This document shows positions 8,974 through 17,267 of a stretch of DNA of 64,000 nucleotides, one piece after another. The notes below the pieces were generated by a model. The model made no database searches and was not told the origin of the DNA. It worked only from the letters and a program-made list of their open reading frames with translations. This DNA is from an uncultured Eubacteriales bacterium (lineage in GTDB: Bacteria > Bacillota > Clostridia > Oscillospirales > Oscillospiraceae). Made by a program: the position numbers and the translations under genes. The stretch's first letter is position 1; the number at the start of each line of letters is the position of its first letter. The stretch lies in contig OMZQ01000012.1 in assembly GCA_900315595.1 (NCBI GenBank), positions 1-64,000 of the forward strand, read 5' to 3'.

Positions 8974-11514
8974 TCAGCTGCGCAGGACCTTTTCCAGCTT
9001 GTAGCCGGCCTCGTGGATCGCCGCCTTCAACGCCGCGTCCTCGGCCCGGCCCGCGACCTCCACCGTCCCGGTCTCAAAATTTGCCGCAGCGCCTGTGATC
9101 CCGGGCAGGGCGAGCAGGGCCTTCTGCACGTGATCCTCGCAGTGGTGGCACATCATGCCCTTGACCTTGAGCCGGAAATCGAATGCGGGGGCGGAGGACT
9201 CGGCCCGTCCGGGGATTTGCAGACCGGTCAGATCGACCGGACGTTTCATCTGCCGATCGTGCCGCGTGTCGCGGAGCTTCACCAGATTCAGCCGCAGAGC
9301 GTTGGTCACCACGCAGAAGCTCGAAAGGCTCATGGCCGCCGCGCCGAACATCGGGCTCAGGCTCCAGCCGAACAGCCCGGTGTAGACGCCTGCCGCAAGC
9401 GGAATGCCGATCAGGTTGTAGAAGAAGGCCCAGAACAGGTTTTGCTTGACGTTCCGCAGGGTCGCGCGGCTCAGCCGGACCGCTGCCGAAACGTCGGTCA
9501 GGCGGCTCTTCATCACCACGACGTCTGCTGCGTCGATCGCAACGTCGGTTCCCGCGCCGATGGCAACGCCCATATCGGCCTGCGTCAGAGCGGGGGCGTC
9601 GTTGATGCCGTCGCCCACCATCAGAACCTTGCCGCGGCTCTGCAGGGCGCGGATCGCGCTCTGCTTGCCGTCGGGCAGGACGCCCGCGATCACCTGATCC
9701 ACGCCGGACTCCCTGCCGATGGCTGCCGCGGTCCGCTCGTTGTCGCCGGTCAGCATCACGACCTTCAAGCCCATGCGCTGCAGCTCCCGGACGGCCTGCG
9801 GGCTGTCGGGCTTGACTGCGTCCGCCACGGCGATCATGCCGAGCAGTCCGTCTTCATTCGCAAAGAGAATGGGCGTCTTGCCGTCCGCCGCCACAGCGTC
9901 CGCCTTTGCCAGCATATCATCCGAAACGGAGGTCCGTCCGGAGAGGTACTTGACGCTTCCGCCATAGAGCGCCTTTCCGTCCAGCTTCGCCTCCAGACCG
10001 TTGCCGGGCAGTGCGCGGAAGTCCGTGACCTCCGGCGCCAGGAGCGCCAGATCCCCGGCGTGCGCGGTCACGGCCTTGGCCAGCGGATGCTCGCTCTTGT
10101 TTTCCAGCGCGGCGGCTGCGGACAGCAGCGCCTGCTCCGTCACACCGGGGGCGGGGAGGACGTCTGTGACACGCGGCTCGCCGCTTGTGATCGTTCCGGT
10201 TTTGTCCAGGGCGACGATTTGCGCCTTGCCGGTCTGCTCCAGACTGACGGCGGTCTTGAACAGGATCCCGTTCTTTGCGCCGACGCCGTTGCCGACCATG
10301 ATGGCCACCGGAGTCGCCAGACCCAGGGCGCAGGGGCAGGAGATGACCAGCACCGAAATCCCGCGCTCCAGCGCGTAGGCGAACGGCCGCCCGATCAGGA
10401 GCCAGACCGCCGTGGTGATCACGGCAATGGCGATCACGGTCGGAACGAAGATGCCGGAGACCTTGTCCGCCAGCTTGGCGATCGGGGCCTTGGTCGCGGC
10501 GGCGTCAGAGACCATCCGGATGATCCGGCTCAGCGTCGTGTCCTGGCCCACGCGGGTCGCACGGGCGCGGAGATAGCCGGACTGGTTCACCGTCGCGGCG
10601 GAAATCGGATCTCCCACGGTCTTGTCCACGGGGATGGATTCTCCGGTCAGGCTGGCCTCGTTGACCGCAGAGCTGCCCTCCAGAACCACGCCGTCCACCG
10701 GGACGCTCTCGCCCGGCCGGACCACGAAGACGTCGCCCGTCTGGACCTGATCGATGGGAACCGTGATCTCCTGTCCGTCCCGGAGCAGGACGGCGGTCTC
10801 GGCCTTGAGCTTCATCAGACTCTTGAGGGCGTCCGTCGTCCGGCCCTTGGAGCGGGCCTCCAGCAGCTTGCCGACCGTGATCAGGGTCACGATCATGGCA
10901 GCGGATTCAAAATAAAACTGTCCGGCGTAGGCGTGCAGGGCCGCAAGATCTCCGTCAGCCTGAGCCCGCGTCATGCGAAAGAGAACGTAGACTGACCAGA
11001 CGAAGGAGGCGGCGGAGCCGAGACTGACCAGGGTGTCCATATTCGGCGCCCGGTGAAGCAGCGACTTCGTGCCGGAGATAAAGAACTTCTGGTTGATAAT
11101 CATTACGATGGCGGCCAGCAGAAGCTGAATCAGCCCGACGGCAATGTGATTTCCGTCAAAGAAGGCGGGCAGGGGCCAGCCCCACATGTGATGCCCCATC
11201 GAGACGTACATCAGAATCAGCAGGAAGCCCAGCGACCAGAGCAGGCGGCGCAGGAGCTTCGGGCTCTCGCGGTCTGCCAGAGAATCCTCGGGCGGGACGG
11301 ATGCTCCCGATTTCGCCCCGCGGAGCGAGGCTCCGTAGCCCGCCTCAGTGACGGCGGCTACGATTGCTTCCGGACTTGCGCTGCCCTCCACGCCCATCGA
11401 GTTGGTCAGCAAACTGACCGCGCAGGACGTGACGCCCGGCACCTTTTTCACGGCTTTTTCCACGCGGGCGGAGCAGGCCGCGCAGCTCATGCCGGTTACG
11501 TTATACTGTTCCAT
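8974..11514 (-). CDS. copA: Copper-exporting P1B-type ATPase with HMA domains at both ends
   Basis: 846 aa, an inner-membrane Cu(I) exporter. The N-terminal HMA domain has GMSCAACSARVEKA. The core has the transport motif SCPCALGLATP, the phosphorylation site ALDKTGTITSGEP, the HP motif in NKSEHPLAKAV, MLTGDNERTAAA and VGDGINDAPALTQAD. A second HMA domain (about residues 780-846) carries GMMCHHCEDHV. A C-terminal HMA is uncommon in CopA and may replace a separate CopZ chaperone, which is absent here. It lies 10 bp downstream of csoR in the same transcript and so should be induced by copper through CsoR. Confidence 0.96.
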   Translation of the reverse strand: MEQYNVTGMSCAACSARVEKAVKKVPGVTSCAVSLLTNSMGVEGSASPEAIVAAVTEAGYGASLRGAKSGASVPPEDSLADRESPKLLRRLLWSLGFLLILMYVSMGHHMWGWPLPAFFDGNHIAVGLIQLLLAAIVMIINQKFFISGTKSLLHRAPNMDTLVSLGSAASFVWSVYVLFRMTRAQADGDLAALHAYAGQFYFESAAMIVTLITVGKLLEARSKGRTTDALKSLMKLKAETAVLLRDGQEITVPIDQVQTGDVFVVRPGESVPVDGVVLEGSSAVNEASLTGESIPVDKTVGDPISAATVNQSGYLRARATRVGQDTTLSRIIRMVSDAAATKAPIAKLADKVSGIFVPTVIAIAVITTAVWLLIGRPFAYALERGISVLVISCPCALGLATPVAIMVGNGVGAKNGILFKTAVSLEQTGKAQIVALDKTGTITSGEPRVTDVLPAPGVTEQALLSAAAALENKSEHPLAKAVTAHAGDLALLAPEVTDFRALPGNGLEAKLDGKALYGGSVKYLSGRTSVSDDMLAKADAVAADGKTPILFANEDGLLGMIAVADAVKPDSPQAVRELQRMGLKVVMLTGDNERTAAAIGRESGVDQVIAGVLPDGKQSAIRALQSRGKVLMVGDGINDAPALTQADMGVAIGAGTDVAIDAADVVVMKSRLTDVSAAVRLSRATLRNVKQNLFWAFFYNLIGIPLAAGVYTGLFGWSLSPMFGAAAMSLSSFCVVTNALRLNLVKLRDTRHDRQMKRPVDLTGLQIPGRAESSAPAFDFRLKVKGMMCHHCEDHVQKALLALPGITGAAANFETGTVEVAGRAEDAALKAAIHEAGYKLEKVLRS

Positions 11515-11524
11515 CCTTCATGCC

Positions 11525-11851
11525 TCATTTCATCAGCTTCCGCAGAGTATCCGCCAGCTCGTCCACCACGGCGTCGTCGCCCTCGCGGATGCGGTCCACG
11601 ACGCAGGTGTGCAGGTGGTTGGACAGCAGCTCGCGCTCAAATGCCTGCAGGGCGGCGTTGACTGCCGTACACTGGATCAGAACGTCCGTGCAGTAGACGC
11701 TCGATTCCAGCATCCCGCGGATGCCGCGGATCTGCCCCTCGATCCGGCTGAGCCGGTTGAGCAGAGATTTGAGCTCCTCCGGCTCGCGGTGCTTTACACG
11801 CGCGCAGCCGCAGCAGCTTCCGCCCGTCTGTTCGATCTGTTCGTCTTCCAT
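11525..11851 (-). CDS. csoR: Copper-sensing transcriptional repressor CsoR
   Basis: 108 aa, DUF156/CsoR fold. The core begins LKSLLNRLSRIEGQIRGIRG, the DNA-contacting first helix. The Cu(I) ligand set Cys-His-Cys is visible in VYCTDVLIQ and NHLHTCVVD. The N-terminus also has GGSCCGCARV, an extra Cys-rich segment. It is the first gene of csoR-copA. The palindrome at 11892-11908 in its own promoter spacer is a textbook CsoR box, so autorepression relieved by copper is the expected control. Confidence 0.94.
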   Translation of the reverse strand: MEDEQIEQTGGSCCGCARVKHREPEELKSLLNRLSRIEGQIRGIRGMLESSVYCTDVLIQCTAVNAALQAFERELLSNHLHTCVVDRIREGDDAVVDELADTLRKLMK

Positions 11852-11886
11852 GGCTTTTGCCTCCCGTATGAGTTCTGTTCGGCTGT

Positions 11887-11915
11887 ATTATATACCCCAT
11901 AGGGGTATTTGTCAA
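11887..11915 (-). promoter_or_regulatory. Consensus sigma-70 promoter of csoR-copA
   Basis: On the minus strand, TTGACA (11915-11910), an exact 17-bp spacer and TATAAT (11892-11887). Both hexamers match consensus, giving a strong promoter that needs tight repression. Confidence 0.9.
11892..11908. promoter_or_regulatory. CsoR operator palindrome
   Basis: ATACCCCATAGGGGTAT: 7-bp arms around a 3-bp centre. The C4/G4 palindrome matches the known CsoR-type operator pattern. It fills the -35/-10 spacer of the csoR-copA promoter, so a bound tetramer would block RNA polymerase. Confidence 0.88.
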
Positions 11916-12099
11916 GGCTGTTTTCGGCCCGCAGCGCGCTCTGCCGTTCGCACCGGAGCAAGCAGGGAACAGTTCTGCTCTCAGCTTGCAGGGCGGCCTG
12001 ACCCCAGGCCGCCGCGCTGTCTGCTGCCCTACGCAGGGGAGAGGGCAGACCTGTTTCGCCGGCAGACGATTTTTTTTGGAAAAAAACTGAAAATTCTTC
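11916..12099. other. Intergenic region without a recognised gene; one GC-rich hairpin
   Basis: It separates the divergent csoR and rplS promoters. An 8-bp inverted repeat GGCGGCCT/AGGCCGCC (11992-11999 and 12006-12013) and an 8-T tract (12071-12077 plus flank) are the only structures I see. Short frames crossing it have no coding character. A small RNA cannot be excluded but does not match any family I know. Confidence 0.4.
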
Positions 12100-12128
12100 T
12101 TGCATTTTTGGATTGCCTGTGCTAAAAT
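12100..12128 (+). promoter_or_regulatory. Promoter of rplS
   Basis: TTGCAT (12100-12105), a 17-bp spacer and TAAAAT (12123-12128). It leaves a leader of about 100 nt before rplS. Confidence 0.7.
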
Positions 12129-12231
12129 ACACAGGTCTGCAAATGGAGTGGTCCTCTGACACACGTCGGCGCGCGAGCGCAGCGACATTCCCTGTGTTCA
12201 CGAACACCCAAATAACAAGGAGGACAATTTT
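12129..12231 (+). promoter_or_regulatory. Structured 5' leader of rplS (candidate L19 leader)
   Basis: About 100 nt between the promoter and rplS. ACACAGG near 12129-12135 can pair with CCTGTGT near 12191-12197, enclosing a GC-rich inner hairpin (GCGCGCGAGCGC region). Firmicutes often have a structured L19 leader used for autoregulation. I see a compatible shape but cannot confirm the family. AAGGAGG lies just before the ATG. Confidence 0.45.
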
Positions 12232-12573
12232 ATGGATCTCATGAAGGCTCTTACCAGCCAGTACATGAAAGAGGAGCTGCCCCAGTTCAACGTTGGTGAC
12301 ACCGTCCGCGTTCATGTCAAGATCAAGGAAGGCTCCCGCGAGAGAGTCCAGGTTTTTGAAGGCACCGTTATCGCCAGAAAGCACGGCGGCATCGAGGAAA
12401 CCTTCACCGTCCGCCGTCTGAGCTACGGCGTCGGCTGCGAGAAGGTGTTCCCCCTGCACGCGCCCAACATCGTCAAGGTCGAGACCGTCCGCAAGGGCAA
12501 GGTCCGCAGAGCCAAGCTCTACTATCTCCGCGACCGTCTGGGCAAGGCTGCCAAGGTCAAGGAAAAGGTGTAA
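12232..12573 (+). CDS. rplS: 50S ribosomal protein L19
   Basis: 113 aa, the full family length. It sits at the 30S-50S interface in bridge contacts. Diagnostic stretches are [52 protein letters not shown] and [13 protein letters not shown]. It is monocistronic here, with its own promoter, leader and terminator. The usual rimM-trmD-rplS neighbours are absent from the window. Confidence 0.98.
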   Translation: MDLMKALTSQYMKEELPQFNVGDTVRVHVKIKEGSRERVQVFEGTVIARKHGGIEETFTVRRLSYGVGCEKVFPLHAPNIVKVETVRKGKVRRAKLYYLRDRLGKAAKVKEKV

Positions 12574-12587
12574 TTCAAAATCCGCGT

Positions 12588-12624
12588 CGAAGACGGTTCC
12601 ATGCAATGCATGGAACCGTCTTCG
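12588..12624 (+). terminator. rplS terminator hairpin
   Basis: A near-perfect 37-nt palindrome (18-bp arms around one central base), 14 bp after the rplS stop. The following T content is weak (TTGTGC), but position and stability fit termination. Confidence 0.75.
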
Positions 12625-12686
12625 TTGTGCAGTCGTCTAACCGCCTGGAGAATTGTAAACATTTTCTGCCGATTTCATCATTGCAT

Positions 12687-12716
12687 TTGACAAGCGGTGG
12701 TATAATAGTGTATAGT
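12687..12716 (+). promoter_or_regulatory. Probable promoter of the PBP gene
   Basis: TTGACA (12687-12692), an 18-bp spacer and TATAGT (12711-12716). A TATAAT at 12701-12706 lies nearby with a poorer -35, so the exact start is uncertain. Confidence 0.5.
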
Positions 12717-12789
12717 ATACTCTGATAAATTGGGTTCATACGGAACCTTGAGTCAGGACCATCCGCCTCTGTTTTTGGGAGGAAACGAT

Positions 12790-15444
12790 ATGCACGAACG
12801 CAACAGTCTGAAACGGAAAAACGTCCGGGATCCGCACCAGCGGACCGTCACCGGACGGATCATTCACGTCGTCTGGCTTTTCGTCGCGGCAGCCATGCTG
12901 ATCTCTGCTACCCTGGGCATCGGCGGCGGCGTGGCGGCCTATAAGCTGCTGAACCGGACGAAGCAATATCTGGATGAGGATATCAAGCCGCAGGCGCATT
13001 ACTCTCTGGAGGGCCAGAAGCTGAATCAGACCTCCTTCATCTACGCAAAAAACCCAAAGACCGGCGAGTATGAGGAGCTGCGTCAGCTCCTTGCCGTGGA
13101 GAACCGAATCTGGGTCGCCTATGACGAGATCCCTGCCGACCTGGTCAACGCCGCCGTCGCCATCGAGGATAAGCGCTTCTGGGAGCATGACGGCGTGGAC
13201 TGGATGCGAACGCTCGCGGCCTCGGCCAATATGTTCATCGGCGGCTCCACCTACGGCGGCTCCACGATCACGCAGCAGCTCATCAAGAACCTGAGCCAGG
13301 ACAAGGAGGTCACAGTCCGCCGCAAGCTGATGGAGATCTATCGCGCCCTGGATTTTGAAAAGCATTACACCAAGGAAGAGATCCTGGAATGGTATCTCAA
13401 TACGATCTTCCTGGGCGAGGGCGCCTACGGCGTCAAGAGCGCCGCGAACATCTACTTCGGCAAGGAGCTAGATGAGCTCACGCCCAAGGAATGCGCCTGC
13501 ATCATCGGCATCACCAACAACCCCTCGCTCTACGATCCTTATATCTACCCGAAGAACAACGAAAAGCGCACGCTGACCATCCTTCAGCAGATGCACGAGC
13601 AGGGCTATATCGAGGACGAGGACTATGACGCCGTCTGCGACCAGAAGTTGGAGTTCAAGAGCCTGGTCCTGCCCAACCAGACCTTCGTCTGCACCGAATG
13701 CGATTTTGAGGGTGAGATCGACGAGTATACCGAGGACGGCGACTACTACCTTTGCCCGGTCTGCGAGCATAAGAATCAGTTCAACGTCGAGAAACCCGAC
13801 TATTACACCTACTTTGAGGATCAGGTCATCCGCGACGTGACGCGGGACCTTGCAGCCAAGCTGGAGCTCAGCACCGAGGCTGCCAGCCAGATGGTCACGA
13901 CCGGCGGCTTCATCATCTATTCCACCATCGACCTGGAGGCCCAGGCCAAGGTGGACGCAATCTACTCCGATCCGGCAAACGTCCCGGCCACGTATTCCTC
14001 TCAGCAGATGCAGTCCGCCATCATCGTCATCGATAACGAGACCGGCGACATCGTCGCCATGGCCGGCGGCGTGGGGGAGAAGAAGGGCAACCTGACCCTG
14101 AACCGCGCCACGCAGAGCCGCCTGTCTCCGGGCTCCTCCATCAAGCCGCTCACGGTCTACGGCCCGGCCCTTGCCATGGGGATCATCACCCCGGGCTCGG
14201 CCTATGAGGATTCCCCCTATACGAAGATCGACGGCAGGGACTGGCCCCAGAACGAGACCCGCCGCTACTCCGGCTGGATGATCGTCAACTACGGCGTCGC
14301 CCAGTCTCTGAACACCATCGCGGTCAAGGTTCTCGCGGACGTGACCCCGGAAAAGAGCTTCGCCTTTGCCAAGGAGCACTTCATGCTCAACGGGCTGGTG
14401 GAGACCGAGGAGATCAACGGCACTACCTTCACCGACGTTTCCCTGGCCCCGCTCGGCATGGGCCAGTTGACCCACGGTCTGACCGTGCGGGAGATGGCCT
14501 CTGCCTACGCCACCTTCCCGAACGGCGGCGTCTACCGCCAGGGCAGAACCTACACCAAGGTCGTGGACAGCGAGGGCCGCGTGGTTCTCGACAACACCCA
14601 GAAGACCAACTCCGCCATGAACCCGCACGCCGCCTGGTATATGGTCAGCATGCTGCATTACGCCTGCCAGTACGGCACCGGCACGCCCGCCCAGGTGCCC
14701 GGCGTGCCCTGCGCGGGCAAGACGGGTACCACCTCCAGCAACCGCGACCGCTGGTTCTGCGGCTTCACGCCCAGGTACACGGCCTCTGTCTGGTGCGGCT
14801 TCGACGATCCCGAGGAGGTCCGCCCGGTCATCAACCTCAACCCATCGTCGCTGATGTGGAAGGCCGTCATGACCTCCCTCTACGAGGACGTCCCGAAGGA
14901 TGAGATCGGCGATTTTGAAATGCCGACGGATGAGAAGATGGTCTACTGCACGGTCTGCAACCAGACCGGCCTGCTCGCCGGTCCGCTCTGCAAGGGCAGG
15001 TCGATCCAGCTCTTTGAATCCGACGCGCCGAAGGTCACCTGCGCAAACCACGCCGGCTTCGACGTCAAGCTCTGCTATCCCGACGGAAAGAGCGGCACCG
15101 CCTACTGCTGCGGAACCTACTGCGAGGCTTACCACAACCTTGTGACCAGCCCCGAGTTCCAGGCCCTTGCCGAAAAGTACCCGGCGCTCAGGCAGTTCGC
15201 GGTCAATGAGTTGGAGGATCAGAAGATCGTCGTCTATAAGGACGGCGACACCGATAACAGCGCGAATCTGGAAACCGCCCTCAAGGAGAACAAACTGACC
15301 TACTGCACGGTTCATACCCTCGAACAGTTCGAGGCGCTTGGAAACGCGATCGCGGAGGCGCGCGCAGCGGAGCAGACCCCGGAACAGCCCACGGAACCGT
15401 CGGACGAACCGGACGACCCGGACGAACCCGATCCCTGGCCGTAA
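12790..15444 (+). CDS. Class A penicillin-binding protein (bifunctional transglycosylase/transpeptidase)
   Basis: 884 aa from ATG 12790, chosen because GGGAGGAAA stands just before it. A cytoplasmic basic N-terminus is followed by one membrane helix (about 30-55) and a GT51 transglycosylase with VAIEDKRFWEHDGVDW and STITQQLIKNL. The transpeptidase has SPGSSIKPL (SxxK), QSLNTIAV (SxN) and AGKTGTTSS (KTG). Between the two catalytic domains is a four-Cys zinc-ribbon-like insert (C301, C304, C322, C325). The C-terminal tail has more paired Cys (YCTVCNQTG, TAYCCGTYC) and ends in an acidic Pro-rich run. It builds and crosslinks peptidoglycan outside the membrane. The Cys insert is unusual for an extracellular enzyme. 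Confidence 0.94.
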   Translation: MHERNSLKRKNVRDPHQRTVTGRIIHVVWLFVAAAMLISATLGIGGGVAAYKLLNRTKQYLDEDIKPQAHYSLEGQKLNQTSFIYAKNPKTGEYEELRQLLAVENRIWVAYDEIPADLVNAAVAIEDKRFWEHDGVDWMRTLAASANMFIGGSTYGGSTITQQLIKNLSQDKEVTVRRKLMEIYRALDFEKHYTKEEILEWYLNTIFLGEGAYGVKSAANIYFGKELDELTPKECACIIGITNNPSLYDPYIYPKNNEKRTLTILQQMHEQGYIEDEDYDAVCDQKLEFKSLVLPNQTFVCTECDFEGEIDEYTEDGDYYLCPVCEHKNQFNVEKPDYYTYFEDQVIRDVTRDLAAKLELSTEAASQMVTTGGFIIYSTIDLEAQAKVDAIYSDPANVPATYSSQQMQSAIIVIDNETGDIVAMAGGVGEKKGNLTLNRATQSRLSPGSSIKPLTVYGPALAMGIITPGSAYEDSPYTKIDGRDWPQNETRRYSGWMIVNYGVAQSLNTIAVKVLADVTPEKSFAFAKEHFMLNGLVETEEINGTTFTDVSLAPLGMGQLTHGLTVREMASAYATFPNGGVYRQGRTYTKVVDSEGRVVLDNTQKTNSAMNPHAAWYMVSMLHYACQYGTGTPAQVPGVPCAGKTGTTSSNRDRWFCGFTPRYTASVWCGFDDPEEVRPVINLNPSSLMWKAVMTSLYEDVPKDEIGDFEMPTDEKMVYCTVCNQTGLLAGPLCKGRSIQLFESDAPKVTCANHAGFDVKLCYPDGKSGTAYCCGTYCEAYHNLVTSPEFQALAEKYPALRQFAVNELEDQKIVVYKDGDTDNSANLETALKENKLTYCTVHTLEQFEALGNAIAEARAAEQTPEQPTEPSDEPDDPDEPDPWP

Positions 15445-15474
15445 CGGGCGGATACAGAAGAAACGGAGAAAGCT

Positions 15475-16362
15475 ATGTGGATTTCCGACCAATGGAAGGA
15501 TTATGAGGTGCTCGACGCCTCCGACGGCGAGAAGCTGGAGCGCTGGGGCAGTTACTACCTCGTGCGCCCGGACCCCCAGGTGATCTGGAGCACGCCGCGG
15601 ACCGACCCGCACTGGAAAACCTGCGACGCCCGCTATGCCCGCTCCAGCACCGGCGGCGGTCACTGGTCCGATCACCGCCTGCCCGACCACTGGGCCATGC
15701 ACTATGGCGACCTGACTTTTCTGGTCAAGCCCATGAACTTTAAGCACACGGGAATCTTCCCGGAGCAGGCGGTCAACTGGGACTTTATCACCTCCACGAT
15801 CCGCGCCGCCGGCCGGCCCATCCAGGCGCTGAACCTCTTTGCCTATACCGGCGGGGCGACGCTGGCCTGCGCTGCGGGCGGGGCGAGCGTCTGCCACGTG
15901 GACGCGGCCAAGGGGATGGTCCAGATGGGAAAGGACAACGCCCGCGCCTCCGGCCTGGAAAACGCCCCGATCCGCTGGATCGTGGACGACTGCGGCAAGT
16001 TCGTGGAGCGTGAGATCCGCCGCGGCCGCCGCTACGACGTTATCATCATGGACCCGCCCTCCTACGGACGCGGCCCCTCCGGGGAGGTCTGGAAGCTGGA
16101 AACCAGTCTCTACCCCTTTGTGGAGCTGGTCAGCCGGGTCCTGTCCGACCGCCCGCTCTTCGTCCTCGTCAATTCCTATACGACGGGGCTGGCTCCGTCT
16201 GTTGTCGGCTATCTGCTGGACAGCATCCTCTCCCGCCGCTTCGGCGGCCACACCGAGAGCCAGGAGCTCGGCCTGCCGGTCAGGGCCTCCGGGCTGAACC
16301 TGCCCTGCGGGGCCACGGGCCGCTGGCTCTCGCCGGAGGCCGAACGACTGATGAACCGTTAA
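15475..16362 (+). CDS. Class I SAM-dependent (rRNA-type) methyltransferase
   Basis: 295 aa with GGAG ahead of the ATG. The Rossmann fold shows NLFAYTGGATLACAAGG (the SAM loop), CHVDAAKGMVQMGKDNA (the acidic SAM ribose contact), IVDDCGKF and IMDPPSYGRG. The DPPSYGRG motif is that of RlmI/RlmK-like 23S rRNA or other nucleic-acid methyltransferases. The N-terminal 80 residues are not a clear PUA domain. It lies between the PBP and the ecf operon and is separated from ecfA1 by 10 bp, so probably cotranscribed. The target base is unknown. Confidence 0.8.
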   Translation: MWISDQWKDYEVLDASDGEKLERWGSYYLVRPDPQVIWSTPRTDPHWKTCDARYARSSTGGGHWSDHRLPDHWAMHYGDLTFLVKPMNFKHTGIFPEQAVNWDFITSTIRAAGRPIQALNLFAYTGGATLACAAGGASVCHVDAAKGMVQMGKDNARASGLENAPIRWIVDDCGKFVEREIRRGRRYDVIIMDPPSYGRGPSGEVWKLETSLYPFVELVSRVLSDRPLFVLVNSYTTGLAPSVVGYLLDSILSRRFGGHTESQELGLPVRASGLNLPCGATGRWLSPEAERLMNR

Positions 16363-16372
16363 AGGAGCTCCT

Positions 16373-17230
16373 ATGGCTGAACCGATCATTGTCACCGAGA
16401 ATCTCGGCTTTACTTATCCGCCCAACGGCGAAAAGCTCGCGTTTCCGGTGTTTGAAAACCTGAGCGTGAGCATTGACCGCGGCAGCTTCACTGCCGTCAT
16501 CGGCCCGAACGGCTGCGGCAAATCTACGCTGGCCAAGCATTTCAACGGCATTCTCCTGCCCTCCGGCGGCAGGGTCCTGGTTTCCGGCATGGATACGAGC
16601 GACGAAAACCTCCTGCTGGAGATCCGCCGGACCGTCGGCATGGTCTTCCAGAACCCGGATAACCAGATCGTCTCCAACGTGGTAGAGGAGGACGTGGCCT
16701 TCGCCCCGGAAAACCTCGGCGTGCCGACGGCTGAGATCCGCAGCCGGGTGGACGACGCGCTCAAGACGGTCGGCATGTACGAATACCGGGAGCACGCCCC
16801 GCACCTGCTTTCCGGCGGTCAGAAGCAGCGGATCGCCATCGCAGGCGTGCTTGCCATGCAGCCGACCTGCATCGTCCTGGACGAGCCCACGGCCATGCTC
16901 GACCCGCGGGGCAGGGAGGAGGTCATAGAGACCGTCTCCCGTCTCAACCGCGAGCGCGGCATTACGGTCGTCCTGATCACCCACCATATGTCCGAGGCCG
17001 TGAACGCGGACCGCGTGATCGTCATGCACCAGGGCGGCATCCTGCTCGACGGCTCGCCCAGGGAGGTCTTTACGCAGGTTCAGACCCTCCGCGAGGCCGG
17101 CCTGGACGTGCCGCAGACCACAGAGCTGCTTTACGAGCTGAAAAACCTGGGCTGGGACGTCCCGCTCGACGCTCTTTCGGAGGCGGAATGCGCTGCGGCC
17201 ATTCTGAAGGTCCTGCGCCGCCCCGAATAA
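16373..17230 (+). CDS. ecfA1: Energy-coupling factor transporter ATPase EcfA1
   Basis: 285 aa. ABC ATPase with Walker A GPNGCGKSTLAKHF, Q-loop VFQNPDNQIVSNV, signature LSGGQKQRIAIAG, Walker B CIVLDEPTAMLDP and the switch His in LITHHMSEA. The DNQI Q-loop and TELLYELKNLG tail are typical of EcfA1. With EcfA2 and EcfT it powers vitamin uptake through interchangeable S components. It has a strong AAGGAG site. It heads the ecfA1-ecfA2-ecfT-truA cluster, which in many Firmicutes follows ribosomal-protein genes but here follows a methyltransferase. Confidence 0.95.
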   Translation: MAEPIIVTENLGFTYPPNGEKLAFPVFENLSVSIDRGSFTAVIGPNGCGKSTLAKHFNGILLPSGGRVLVSGMDTSDENLLLEIRRTVGMVFQNPDNQIVSNVVEEDVAFAPENLGVPTAEIRSRVDDALKTVGMYEYREHAPHLLSGGQKQRIAIAGVLAMQPTCIVLDEPTAMLDPRGREEVIETVSRLNRERGITVVLITHHMSEAVNADRVIVMHQGGILLDGSPREVFTQVQTLREAGLDVPQTTELLYELKNLGWDVPLDALSEAECAAAILKVLRRPE

Positions 17231-17267
17231 GCCCTTCGTGATTCTTTCCAAATTGGAGGATACTGCA

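Noticed and set aside
13468..16395. A 975-codon minus-strand frame opposite the PBP and methyltransferase
   Set aside because: It is a shadow of two genes with intact catalytic motifs and has no Shine-Dalgarno.
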